Assembly: GCF_024346455.1 (NCBI RefSeq)
Contig: NZ_JAGQCY010000003.1
Coordinates: forward strand, 62,001-126,000
From: Cyanobium sp. Aljojuca 7A6
GTDB taxonomy: Bacteria > Cyanobacteriota > Cyanobacteriia > PCC-6307 > Cyanobiaceae
DNA: 64,000 nt
Direction: 5' to 3'
This document shows positions 35,608 to 43,233 of the stretch, piece by piece. A model generated the notes under the pieces. It did no database searches and had not been told where the DNA came from. It was given only the letters and a program-made list of their open reading frames with translations. The translations under genes were made by a program, and so were the position numbers. Every line of letters starts with the position of its first letter. Position 1 is the first letter of the stretch.

Positions 35608-36972
35608 ATGGTGTGGCCTGGTCCCATTCCCCGCAGCCGACTGCGGCTGGCAGCGGCCTATCTGGCGGTGATCGGCTTGATTCTCTACGGCGCCGGCTAC
35701 GGACTGTTTGGCCTGTTGATGCGCTCGAACTGGTCGGCCCTCGAGAGCGAGGTGGAAACCCTGGCCGGCACCTTGCACGACAGCCTCAAGCCCCTGCTGC
35801 CGGCTGAGGCCAGGCCTTCAGCCCAGCTCGCCGCCGTCCTCCCCGGCCTCTGCCTGGTGGAGCAGCCCTGCCCGAAGCCCTCCACGCTGCTGCCACGTCA
35901 TGCCGTCAGCATTACGGATTCGGAGCGCTTCTATCTGCGTCTGCTGGATCGACGTGGCGCTTTGATCGCCCACTCCCCTGGATCTCCCAAAGCCGGAGCT
36001 CAGGATCCGAACCTGACCTGGATGGTGGTGGCAGGCCAGGGAGGCGAACGCTTCCTGCAGTATTCGATCCACCTGCACCGTTCCCACCCGCCAGCGCAGG
36101 TCGATGGGGCGCCGATGGAGCTGGATTGGGGTTACCTGCAGATCGGGCGCAGCTTGCGCGAGCTGGACGCGGAAAGGGAACGGCTGTGGTGGGCCACCCA
36201 GACGATCGTGGTGCTGGCCCTGCTGGTGGCAGGCCTGGCCAGCTGGTGGTTGTCCGGCCTGGCGATGCGGCCGCTGCTGGCGGCCTATCGGCAGCAAGAG
36301 CAGTTCACCGCTGATGCGGCCCATGAACTGCGCGCACCTGTGGCCAACCTGCTGGCCGTGGTGGAGGCCCACAGCGCCTTGATGCCCGATGAGCGCACCG
36401 CCACGAGAGAGATGCTGGCGGTGGTCCACGGGCAGGGGAAACGGCTCAGCAGCCTGATCACTGACCTCTTGCTGCTCGCCCGGCTCGAGGGATCTGAGGC
36501 AGCTGCTGCACGGCAGCTGTGCTCCTTGCCGCAGATTGCGCGCGACCTGATGGAAGAGACCAGTGAGGCGGCGGCTGCGGCAGGGCTGCAGCTGAGGCTG
36601 GTGGGTGGCGAGGATGATCTCGTCGTGTTGGGGGTTGAATCGGAGCTCTATCAGCTCGTGTCCAACCTGCTGCTGAACGCGATTCAGTACACGCCGCCGG
36701 CAGGGGAGGTGGTGCTGAGCCTGGGGCGAGAGAGAGGTCAGGCGGTGTTGCAGGTGCGGGACAGTGGCATCGGCATCACCTCGGCCGATCAGCAACACAT
36801 CTTTGATCGTTTCTTCCGCAGTGATCCAGGGCGTTCCCGTCGCCAGGGCGGCACCGGCCTGGGGCTCTCCATCGTGGCGGCGATCGTGCATCGCCATCGC
36901 GGAGAGATCTCCGTGGCTTCCCAGCCGGGTTCGGGGAGTGTCTTCAGCGTGAAACTGCCCCTGGCTGGCTGA
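35608..36972 (+). CDS. Membrane sensor histidine kinase
   Basis: A 454-residue kinase with two membrane helices (about 13-35 and 197-217) flanking a periplasmic domain of roughly 160 residues. The dimerisation/phospho-acceptor domain reads FTADAAHELRAPVANLLAVV with His239. The ATPase domain has NLLLNAIQYTPP (N box), DSGIGI (G1), FDRFFRSD (F box) and GGTGLGLSIV (G2). It should phosphorylate the preceding OmpR regulator. The periplasmic domain contains two close cysteines (LCLVEQPCP), which could bind metal or form a disulphide; this is inference. Confidence 0.92.
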   Translation: MVWPGPIPRSRLRLAAAYLAVIGLILYGAGYGLFGLLMRSNWSALESEVETLAGTLHDSLKPLLPAEARPSAQLAAVLPGLCLVEQPCPKPSTLLPRHAVSITDSERFYLRLLDRRGALIAHSPGSPKAGAQDPNLTWMVVAGQGGERFLQYSIHLHRSHPPAQVDGAPMELDWGYLQIGRSLRELDAERERLWWATQTIVVLALLVAGLASWWLSGLAMRPLLAAYRQQEQFTADAAHELRAPVANLLAVVEAHSALMPDERTATREMLAVVHGQGKRLSSLITDLLLLARLEGSEAAAARQLCSLPQIARDLMEETSEAAAAAGLQLRLVGGEDDLVVLGVESELYQLVSNLLLNAIQYTPPAGEVVLSLGRERGQAVLQVRDSGIGITSADQQHIFDRFFRSDPGRSRRQGGTGLGLSIVAAIVHRHRGEISVASQPGSGSVFSVKLPLAG

Positions 36973-37158
36973 GAAGCCTGCGCTGGGTATTCCTATGGTC
37001 CCCCGGCATCAATACTGGCGAGTCGGTAAGGCTGAACGCCTCCAGGATGACGGCCGATGGGTTGCTCAAGCCTGGATCGAACGCGAACGATCAATGCGGT
37101 GATGGCACAGCATGTCGTTTTCGCCCCTCTGGCACTTGGCCATTCATTCGCTTGGTCG

Positions 37159-37256
37159 GTCCAACGCTCAAGATCAGCGGCGGGAAGCAGCCCAGTGCTT
37201 TCAACAGGGATCTTTGGCCCCGGCCGCTTGATCTTGATGCTGGACAGCCGTTGGAT
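37159..37256 (-). repeat. attC-like integron recombination site downstream of hicA
   Basis: The ends are core-type boxes GTCCAAC (37159-37165, RYYYAAC) and GTTGGAT (37250-37256, GTTRRRY). Inside, CAAGATCA-GCGGC-GGG pairs with the complement of CCCGGCCGCTTGATCTTG: a 16-base-pair stem interrupted by two single unpaired bases, the extrahelical-base pattern of attC sites. The spacers are unequal (3 versus 13 bases), which is unusual. Oriented with the cassette on the minus strand, it begins three bases after the hicA stop, where an attC belongs. The R' flank shares GGTCGGTYCAACGCT with the second site. Confidence 0.75.
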
Positions 37257-37259
37257 TCG

Positions 37260-37484
37260 TCATAGAAGGTCTTGCAATCCAGATCTTGAGAGCTTGACAT
37301 CACGAAGGATGCTTGCCAAGAGACCAGGCCCCAAAGTTTCATTCGAATGAATGGGAACAACTGTCGTTCTTCCGTCTGGGTGCTTCAGGAAATGGTGGCT
37401 GCCTTTGACCCTGATTTCTTCAAAGCCAATTCTCTTGAAGACTGCGATGAGAGTCTTTCCTGAAACCGCAGAATATCTCGTCAC
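37260..37484 (-). CDS. hicA: HicA-family mRNA interferase toxin
   Basis: A 74-residue protein of the HicA/YcfA double-stranded-RNA-binding fold. VSGKTLIAVFKRIGFEEIRV precedes the catalytic histidine region KGSHHFLKHPDG, followed by TVVPIHSNETLGPGLLASIL. It cleaves mRNA when free of its antitoxin. The GTG start overlaps the hicB stop (GTGA), giving strict translational coupling. It lies just before attC 37159-37256 and is far more AT-rich than core genes (28 of 60 bases G+C in 37261-37320). Confidence 0.9.
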   Translation of the reverse strand: MTRYSAVSGKTLIAVFKRIGFEEIRVKGSHHFLKHPDGRTTVVPIHSNETLGPGLLASILRDVKLSRSGLQDLL

Positions 37485-37696
37485 ACTTCCACTGTAATTC
37501 GCTGCACTCCTACAAAGTCAAGTGACTCAGGGTCAGTGCCTTCAACCTCAAGGCAAAGTTCAATGGCTTCCTTGATTCGCTCCATTAATTGATCCAGTGA
37601 TTTTGCTTGCGTATGGCAACCGGGGAGAGCAGGGACTGTCGCCACGAAGAACCCTTCTGAATCCTTTTCGACGACTACATCAAACTGTCTGGACAT
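37481..37696 (-). CDS. hicB: HicB-family antitoxin
   Basis: A 71-residue antitoxin of the HicB/UPF0150 fold: QFDVVVEKDSEGFFVATVPA, LPGCHTQAKSLDQLMERIKE and EAIELCLE. This is the short form with no obvious C-terminal DNA-binding domain. The ATG at 37696 follows a perfect AGGAGG eight bases upstream; an upstream GTG in frame is less likely. It comes first in the operon and overlaps hicA by four bases. The pair is bounded by two attC-like sites, so it appears to be one mobile integron cassette. Confidence 0.9.
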   Translation of the reverse strand: MSRQFDVVVEKDSEGFFVATVPALPGCHTQAKSLDQLMERIKEAIELCLEVEGTDPESLDFVGVQRITVEV

Positions 37697-37765
37697 TGAG
37701 CTCACCTCCTCATGTCACTGTAGCTGCTTGGCCGTGGACTGGTACCGGGCCCCGCTTACTGGTCG

Positions 37766-37857
37766 GTTCAACGCTGCCCCTGAGTGGCAGGCAAAGAGTT
37801 TTTGGTGGCGAAGCAGAGAGTTGATGGTGGCCTGTCCACTCAAGGGGCTTGTTGGGC
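37766..37857 (-). repeat. attC-like integron recombination site
   Basis: A 92-base imperfect palindrome. The end boxes are GTTCAAC (37766-37772, RYYYAAC) and GTTGGGC (37851-37857, GTTRRRY). The arms GCCCCT-GAGTGG-CAGGC and GCCTGTCCACTCAAGGGGC pair over 17 bases with two single extrahelical bases six pairs apart. The spacers are three and two bases, and a 40-base terminal loop region lies between. This is the full architecture of an attC site. It lies between the hicB leader and the end of the 247-residue ORF, and reads as the 3' end of that ORF's cassette on the minus strand. Confidence 0.85.
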
Positions 37858-37896
37858 AACATTTACATTTGTCTTGCCTCTAAATGGTCATAATGC

Positions 37897-38640
37897 CTAG
37901 TCGCCAAAAGAGCGTGGCTGCTGCCGCTCAAGATATTCTCCGAGACAGATGAAGAAATCACCAGTGAGGTTACGAAGCTTGGCAACGTCCTTGCCAAGCC
38001 GACTGATGAGTTCGCCGAACGAAATCACCAGCGATGAGTCTGTTGCAAAGTCAAATAAACCAAGCAAGTATAGAGCGTCGCAGCCTCTTGCGTCGAAATG
38101 TGGACGACTCTCACAATCGATACGATAAATCGCCATTTCTCTAGGTTGGCCGTTTCCATTTTCACATCTTCTCCAATACTGAAGCGAATTGGATACTGCA
38201 TTGTATTCGTTTGGGTGGAACGAATATTTGTTCCGAAGATGCCTCACAATATTCATTTCTGGTGTTCCTTTGGTGGGCCGCGAATGGAACTTCCGAAGTT
38301 TGGCGACCGCGTCTCGCAGCTTCACATCCGCCAAGATCTCCTTTTTGAAGCAAGTGCTGACCTTGCCCTTCTTGCTGAAAAACAAGTGTCCCTCTGACAC
38401 AAGGCCAGCAATCATCCAAATTGGAGCCGACGCGTAATCTGTGTGGTCGTGCTCGATGAGAAGTTGGTGTATCTCGTCGAGCTGGTTAATCTTGTGCATC
38501 CATGCAGACAGACACACAACCAGCGCGGTCTTCTCCTCTCCCCACACGCGAAGCAGAGCATCAATGTCGGCATGAACAGCCAACGACGTACTGGTTCTAG
38601 TGACTCGTATCGGGCAAACCATTGTTCTCATTGTATTCAT
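37897..38640 (-). CDS. Cassette-borne protein of unknown function, 247 residues
   Basis: An AT-rich ORF (24 of 60 bases G+C in 38161-38220) starting MNTMRTMVCPIRV. No domain is recognised. It is soluble, with an acidic middle and aromatic-rich patches such as MLRHLRNKYSFHPNE-like NIVRHLRNKYSFHPNEYN, reminiscent of uncharacterised proteins in which an R-x-x-x-x-H style segment may bind nucleotide, but that is speculation. It ends 39 bases before attC 37766-37857 and points the same way as hicBA and intI, so it is probably the cargo of a second cassette. I do not assign a function. Confidence 0.6.
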   Translation of the reverse strand: MNTMRTMVCPIRVTRTSTSLAVHADIDALLRVWGEEKTALVVCLSAWMHKINQLDEIHQLLIEHDHTDYASAPIWMIAGLVSEGHLFFSKKGKVSTCFKKEILADVKLRDAVAKLRKFHSRPTKGTPEMNIVRHLRNKYSFHPNEYNAVSNSLQYWRRCENGNGQPREMAIYRIDCESRPHFDARGCDALYLLGLFDFATDSSLVISFGELISRLGKDVAKLRNLTGDFFICLGEYLERQQPRSFGD

Positions 38641-39081
38641 GCCGCATCGTCTTTATCCATCGTAACTGGCGGGCCGACTTTGATTCGTGAATGCCACTGA
38701 CTAACTACTAAATGGGTGGTTCCGTAATGCACTCCCGAGGCCATTGGCAACGACACCTATGCAATGGATATTCAGTCCAGTTAATCGAGATCCTTCGGCG
38801 CAGGCTGGGCTTCCCTGGCTCAGTGAGCCCGGTCTTGGGTGCATAAAGGAACCTTGATGCATTCAGGACAAGTCGTCCCGGTCAAGGTAGCTGCCCCGGA
38901 TCGGTCTTGCCCATTCAGGTTCAGGGGGGATCGGGGTGACTCTCTGCCGCCTATGTCGCCGATTGACACCTGACTTGAGGCCCCAAAGCCATTCCTCTGC
39001 AGGCATGCTGGCCAGCTGTATGCGTGCGGCGGTGCCCATCACCGGTCACGTGATGCACGCCATCGCACCGCCCTTGGTGGA
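38641..39081. other. Gene-free stretch between the cassette ORF and the integrase relic
   Basis: 441 bases with no supportable ORF on either strand. I searched by eye for RYYYAAC and GTTRRRY boxes and found none that pair, so no third attC is visible. An attI site for the adjacent intI could lie here but has no conserved sequence to recognise. A short stem CATCAC/GTGATG occurs around 39038-39056. Confidence 0.5.
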
Positions 39082-40060
39082 TCACAGCAGGTCGGCGGGG
39101 CTGCGCACACCGCAGGGGCCCCGGTTGATCACATGCATGTAGATCATCGTGGTGCGCAGGTCGTTGTGGCCCAGCAGCTCCTGAATGGTTCGGATGTCGG
39201 TGCTTCTTTCCAGCAGGTGGGTGGCGAAGGAATGGCGGAAGGTGTGGCAGCTCACCCGTTTGGCCAGCCCCTCAGCCTGCACTGCCCTTCGCACGTCCTT
39301 CTCTGCCGGTGGCTGGATCACGCCATCGGCGGGTCTGGGGAAACCCCCATTGCCAGCGCCATTCCACGGCGGCGTTCGGATACTTGCGCTCCAGCGCCTG
39401 AGGGAGCACCACCCGACCCCAGCCGGCGGCCAGGTCGGCGGTGTGCAGCCGCCGAACCCCCTCCAGGTGCGCTCCCAGTGGTTCCATCAGCCGCTCCGGC
39501 ATCAGGGTGACGCGGTCCTTGTCCCCCTTGCCGCTGCGCACCGTGATCTGCCGCTGCCCGACGTCGAGATCCTGCACCCGCATCCGCAGGGCTTCCATCA
39601 GCCGCAGTCCGCTCCCGTAGAGCAGGCCGGCCACCAGGGCCGTGATGCCTTCCAGATGCCCCAGCACCCGCTGCACCTCCGCCGGTGTCATCACCACCGG
39701 CAGGCGCCGCCGCACGCGGGCGCGTACCACCCCCGTCAGGTCGCCCGGAGTCGTCCCCAGCACATGGCGATAGAGGAACAACAGCGCCGAGAGGGCCTGG
39801 GTCTGGCTGGAGGCACTCACCCCCTCCTCCACCGCCAGGTGGGTGAGGAAGGCATTGATCTCGGCCTGCCCCCATCTCCCGGGGCGGCCGCAGGCCGTGG
39901 AAGCGCAGGAACCGCCGCACCCACTGCTCATACGTTCCTGCGGTGCGGCGGGCGTCGTGGCGCACGGCCAGCTCCTCCCGCAGCTTCTCCAGCAGGCGCG
40001 GCGCTCGTGGTGGGCTGGCTGGTGGCTGGATGGTTCGGTGGCGGATCCTTGAGGCAGCAT
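39082..40060 (-). pseudogene. intI: Integron integrase IntI, frameshifted
   Basis: Pieces of an IntI-type tyrosine recombinase in two frames. The N-terminal SAM-like part (LEKLREELAVRHDARRTAGT, then EQWVRRFLRFHGLRPPREMG) is in one frame. One extra base in a G5 run (plus-strand C's 39871-39875) throws it out. The next part (QAEINAFLTHLAVEEGVSAS to [13 protein letters not shown]) continues in a second frame and includes the IntI-specific insert [16 protein letters not shown]. Near 39300 a deletion and frameshift remove about ten codons. The rest, [30 protein letters not shown], keeps the catalytic Arg, His and Tyr. No intact start lies in the N-terminal frame; ATG 40060 is out of frame. Inactive as read, unless the G5 run is a sequencing error, and even then the second lesion remains. 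Confidence 0.85.
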
Positions 40061-40160
40061 TCCCCGGCCCGGTCGGCTTCGGCGCTTCGGGGCGCTGAGT
40101 CGCCGAGTCGCTGGGTCGCCGTCAGGATCGTTCCTTGGCCGCACCCTCTCGCCCCAGCCC

Positions 40161-40889
40161 ATGGCTTCCCCCGCCCCTCTGGCGATCCAGCCCCTCTTCC
40201 CCATGGCCCTGGGCCGGGTGCAGCTGGCCCCCGACCCGCTCGACACTGCCCTGCTGCTGCAGCGGATCCTGCTCCTGCGCGGTGAGGCGCCTCAGGAGGA
40301 GGGCGTGGCCTGGACCGGAGACGTGCACGGCGCCGGCGAGCTGCACCACGACCCCCTTTTCGTCCCCCTGATCGCCGAACTGGCCGGCCATGCCCGGGCC
40401 TACCTGGACGCGCTGGGCTTCGATCGCCGGCGGCTGGCGCTGCATGTTCAGCGCTGCTGGCCGGTGATCAGCGAGCCCGGCGAGCAGGTGGGGCGCCACC
40501 ATCACCCCAACGCCCACCTGAGCGCCATCTACTACTTCAATGGCGACGGCAGCGGCCGCAGCGGCTGCCTGCGCCTGTTCCCTCTCCGGCCGGTGAACGA
40601 GCTGGTGCCGGGGCTGGCCGTGGGCCAGGACGGGCCGATCGACCCCACCGCCGCCCTCAACCGGCCCTGGCACGACGTGGCCCCCCGGGCCGGGCTGCTG
40701 CTGCTGTTCCCCTCCTGCGTCGACCATGCGGTGTTGCCCAACGGCGACCCGGACGACAGCCGCTTCTCCCTCAGCCTCGACTTCGTGCTCACCGCCGCGG
40801 CGACCGCGCCGGACCCCGGCGAATACCTCGCCCCCCACCCCGGCCGCTGGCTGGCGATCGGAGAGGATGGCCCGACGCCGGGAGCCTGA
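40161..40889 (+). CDS. 2-oxoglutarate/Fe(II)-dependent oxygenase-like protein
   Basis: A 242-residue protein of the double-stranded beta-helix type: GRHHHPNAHLSAIYYFNG supplies the first metal ligands, and LLLFPSCVDHAVLPN with a downstream arginine (DDSRFSLSLDFVL) supplies the second histidine and 2-oxoglutarate anchor. This resembles the putative 2OG oxygenases found in many picocyanobacteria, some of which are linked to phage-like prolyl-hydroxylase folds. The substrate is unknown. It starts just after the intI relic, at the point where base composition returns to the GC-rich norm. Confidence 0.75.
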   Translation: MASPAPLAIQPLFPMALGRVQLAPDPLDTALLLQRILLLRGEAPQEEGVAWTGDVHGAGELHHDPLFVPLIAELAGHARAYLDALGFDRRRLALHVQRCWPVISEPGEQVGRHHHPNAHLSAIYYFNGDGSGRSGCLRLFPLRPVNELVPGLAVGQDGPIDPTAALNRPWHDVAPRAGLLLLFPSCVDHAVLPNGDPDDSRFSLSLDFVLTAAATAPDPGEYLAPHPGRWLAIGEDGPTPGA

Positions 40890-40927
40890 GCCCCGCTCCG
40901 CCTTCCCCCCAGCCCGCCCGCCTGACC

Positions 40928-41293
40928 GTGTCCGAGCCCGTGTCCGAGACCTCCCCCACGCCCGCCGCGACGGTCTCCGTTTTCCAGATCAGCGCCAGCC
41001 TGGATGGCGTGGCCCACAGCTTCTCCTGCCGCAGCGACCAGACGGTGCTCAACGCCGCCGAGGCCGCCGGGGTGCCCCTGCCCAGCTCCTGCTGCTCGGG
41101 GGTGTGCACCACCTGCGCCGCCCTGCTGCGCAGTGGCACGGTGCACCAGCCCGATGCCATGGGCGTGAAGGCCGAGCTTCAGACCAAGGGCTACGCCCTG
41201 CTCTGCGTCTCCTATCCCCTCTCCGACCTCGACCTGCTGGCCGGCCAGGAGGACACCCTCTATGAGGCCCAGTTCGGTCAGTTCCAGAAGTGA
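40928..41293 (+). CDS. [2Fe-2S] ferredoxin, plant type
   Basis: A 121-residue electron carrier. Cluster ligands follow the plant-type spacing C-x4-C-x2-C: Cys55, Cys60 and Cys63 in PSSCCSGVCTTC, with the fourth at Cys93 in GYALLCVSYP. The N-terminal 18 residues are a Ser/Thr/Pro extension. It begins with GTG. The stop overlaps the start of the next small gene (GTGA). It differs from photosynthetic ferredoxin I in the extra N-terminus and the CCSGVC motif, so it is probably an auxiliary ferredoxin. Confidence 0.88.
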   Translation: MSEPVSETSPTPAATVSVFQISASLDGVAHSFSCRSDQTVLNAAEAAGVPLPSSCCSGVCTTCAALLRSGTVHQPDAMGVKAELQTKGYALLCVSYPLSDLDLLAGQEDTLYEAQFGQFQK

Positions 41294-41499
41294 GCACTCT
41301 GGTGCCCCTGGAGCTGTGGCTCCAGGCCTCCCCCGGCCTCCTGTTGCCCCAGCTGCGCCAGGCGCTGGCGCGGGAAGCTTGCCGCCTGGCCGGTACGGGC
41401 GCTGAGCCCCTGCGCTGGGCGATCACAGCGGTGGATCCCCAGCGCGGCCTGCGGCTCGAGGGGATCGTGGTGGGGCCAGCGTCGACTCCCGGACCTTGA
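41290..41499 (+). CDS. Small conserved protein, 69 residues, unknown function
   Basis: A short ORF whose GTG start overlaps the ferredoxin stop and whose TGA overlaps the TTG start of the DUF3326 gene, so it is locked into a three-gene translation unit. It contains LVPLELWLQASPGLLLPQLR and a C-terminal AITAVDPQRGLRLEGIVVG strand-like part. No signal or membrane helix. No family is recognised. The double overlap is the main evidence that it is translated. Confidence 0.65.
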   Translation: MSTLVPLELWLQASPGLLLPQLRQALAREACRLAGTGAEPLRWAITAVDPQRGLRLEGIVVGPASTPGP

Positions 41500-42536
41500 G
41501 CGCAGCGGCCCCGCCCCTGCCCACCCTGCTGGTGATCCCCACTGGGGTGGGCTGTGCCGTGGGGGGCTTCGCCGGCGACGGCCTGCCGGCGGCCCGGCTG
41601 CTGGCGGCGGCCAGCGGCTGCCTGATCACCCACCCCAACGTGATGAACGCCGCCTCCCTTTACTGGAGCGACCGGCGCCTGCACTACGTGGAGGGCTGGA
41701 GCCTCGACCGCTTCGCGGCTGGCGAGCTGGCCCTCTCTCCGGTGCCCAGCCAGCGGGTGGGCGTGCTGCTGGATGCGGGCATCGAAGCGGCGCTGCTGCT
41801 GCGCCACCGCCAGGTGATCGAGGCCTGTCGCGCCAGCCTGGGGCTGACGATCGGCCCGGTGCTCACGAGCGCGGTGCCCCTGGAGGTGAGCCTGTCGATC
41901 GGCCCCAGCGGCAGCAGCTGGGGCCGCCTGGGCCGCCCCGATGCCCTGCTGCGGGCCGGTGAAGCGCTGCTGGCCGCCGGCGCCACGGCCATCGCCGTGG
42001 TGGCCCGCTTTCCCGAAGCGCCCGGCAGCGAGGCCCTGGCGGCCTACCGCCACGGCACGGGGGTGGATGCCCTGGCCGGGGCGGAGGCGGTGATCAGTCA
42101 CCTGCTGGTGCGCCATCTGGGGGTGCCCTGTGCCCATGCCCCCGCCCTGGCGCCGCTGCCGCCCGATCCCGGGCTGGATCCGCGGGCGGCGGCCGAGGAG
42201 CTGGGCCACACCTTCCTGCCCTGCGTGCTGGTGGGCCTCAGCCGGGCCCCATCCCTGCGGCCCGAACCGGCCAGCGGCAACGGCTTGCTGCATGGTGCCG
42301 ATCTAGGCGCGGTGGTGGCGCCGGCCGGGGCCCTGGGGGGTGAGGCGGTGTTGGCCTGCGCCGAGCGGGGCGTGCCCGTGATCGCGGTGGAGGGCAATCC
42401 CTGCCTGCTGCAGGTCAGCGGTGAAGCCCTGGGGTTGGAGGTGATCCCGGCCGCCACCTACGCGGAGGCGGCCGGTCTGGTGCTGGCCCTGCGCGAGGGT
42501 CTGGATCCGTCGGCGTTGCGACGGCCGCTGGCCTGA
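41496..42536 (+). CDS. DUF3326 family protein
   Basis: A 346-residue protein with LLVIPTGVGCAVGGFAGD, LITHPNVMNAASLYW and VIAVEGNPCLLQV, which match my recollection of the DUF3326 family that is widespread in cyanobacteria and plants. The catalytic role is unknown. TTG start at 41496 overlaps the 69-residue ORF; a downstream start would lose the conserved PTGVG segment. Its end forms a hairpin with the end of the convergent DUF1993 gene. Confidence 0.78.
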   Translation: MSAAAPPLPTLLVIPTGVGCAVGGFAGDGLPAARLLAAASGCLITHPNVMNAASLYWSDRRLHYVEGWSLDRFAAGELALSPVPSQRVGVLLDAGIEAALLLRHRQVIEACRASLGLTIGPVLTSAVPLEVSLSIGPSGSSWGRLGRPDALLRAGEALLAAGATAIAVVARFPEAPGSEALAAYRHGTGVDALAGAEAVISHLLVRHLGVPCAHAPALAPLPPDPGLDPRAAAEELGHTFLPCVLVGLSRAPSLRPEPASGNGLLHGADLGAVVAPAGALGGEAVLACAERGVPVIAVEGNPCLLQVSGEALGLEVIPAATYAEAAGLVLALREGLDPSALRRPLA

Positions 42537-42546
42537 GGGCCTCAGG
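42532..42546. repeat. Palindrome spanning two convergent stop codons
   Basis: CCTGAGG-G-CCTCAGG covers both the TGA of the DUF3326 gene and the TGA of the DUF1993 gene. No T-run follows on either strand. A weak bidirectional hairpin. Confidence 0.6.
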
Positions 42547-43048
42547 GCTCGCCCAGGAAATCCCGCTTGCCGAGCTCCACGCCGTTGTGGCGCAGGATGG
42601 CGTAGGCGGTGGTGACGTGGAAATAGACGTTGGGCAGCACGAAGAACAGCAGGAAGCTCTGGCCGCTGAAGTGGAGGGTCTCGCTGCGGATCGTCAGCTC
42701 GATCGCCTTGGTTTCGCTGCCATCGATCTGATCAGGCAAGAAGCCCTCCAGGCTGGCGAGGGTCGTTTCGATGCGGCTGATCAGCTCCGCGAAGCTGGCT
42801 TCGTTGTCGGCCATCGCCGCGCTCTCCACCCCGGCCAGCCGGGCCAGGCCGCGGCGGGCGATGTCGGTGGCGATCTGGACCTGGCGCACCAGGGGGAACA
42901 TGTCGGGGTAGAGGCGGGCCTGCAGCAGCACCGCCGGATCAATCCCTTTGGCTTCGGCGTGGGCGGCCGCCTTGGCCAGGATGGCGCTGAGGTTGCTCAG
43001 GCTGCGGGCCAGGGGCGGAACAGCCGCCTCGAACATCGAGAGGGACAT
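42542..43048 (-). CDS. DUF1993 family protein
   Basis: A 168-residue protein: MFEAAVPPLARSLSNLSAIL at the start, ARLYPDMFPLVRQVQIATDI in the middle and FFVLPNVYFHVTTAYAILRH at the end. These are the marks of DUF1993, a four-helix family related to DinB-like proteins, with the HVTTAYAILRHNG end typical. Metal binding has been proposed for the superfamily; here only scattered histidines are seen. Function unknown. Confidence 0.82.
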   Translation of the reverse strand: MSLSMFEAAVPPLARSLSNLSAILAKAAAHAEAKGIDPAVLLQARLYPDMFPLVRQVQIATDIARRGLARLAGVESAAMADNEASFAELISRIETTLASLEGFLPDQIDGSETKAIELTIRSETLHFSGQSFLLFFVLPNVYFHVTTAYAILRHNGVELGKRDFLGEP

Positions 43049-43233
43049 GGCTGGGGTGGTGGGCCGGGGGGCTGGCGAGGCGGACTGTAGGGCGGGTGTC
43101 GGGCTGGATTTGGGGAGACGATGAGCAGAAACACTCAGCCGGTTTCCACCCTAAGGCGGATCGATTATGAGTTAAGCTCCCTTCGATCGCTGCTCCGGGC
43201 GGCGCGTCGTCAAGTCGTTCTTCACACCTCCAC

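Noticed and set aside
37091-37360. 89-residue minus-strand ORF across the attC site
   Set aside because: It overlaps hicA out of frame and the attC palindrome, and its translation shows no domain.
38641-39081. Possible third attC or attI site between the cassette ORF and intI
   Set aside because: No pair of RYYYAAC/GTTRRRY boxes with complementary arms was found; CGGTTGATC near 39122 has only a partial match and no partner.
39082-40060. Reading the two integrase ORFs as separate functional genes
   Set aside because: Each lacks part of a single IntI fold and the catalytic residues are split between frames; a broken gene explains them better.
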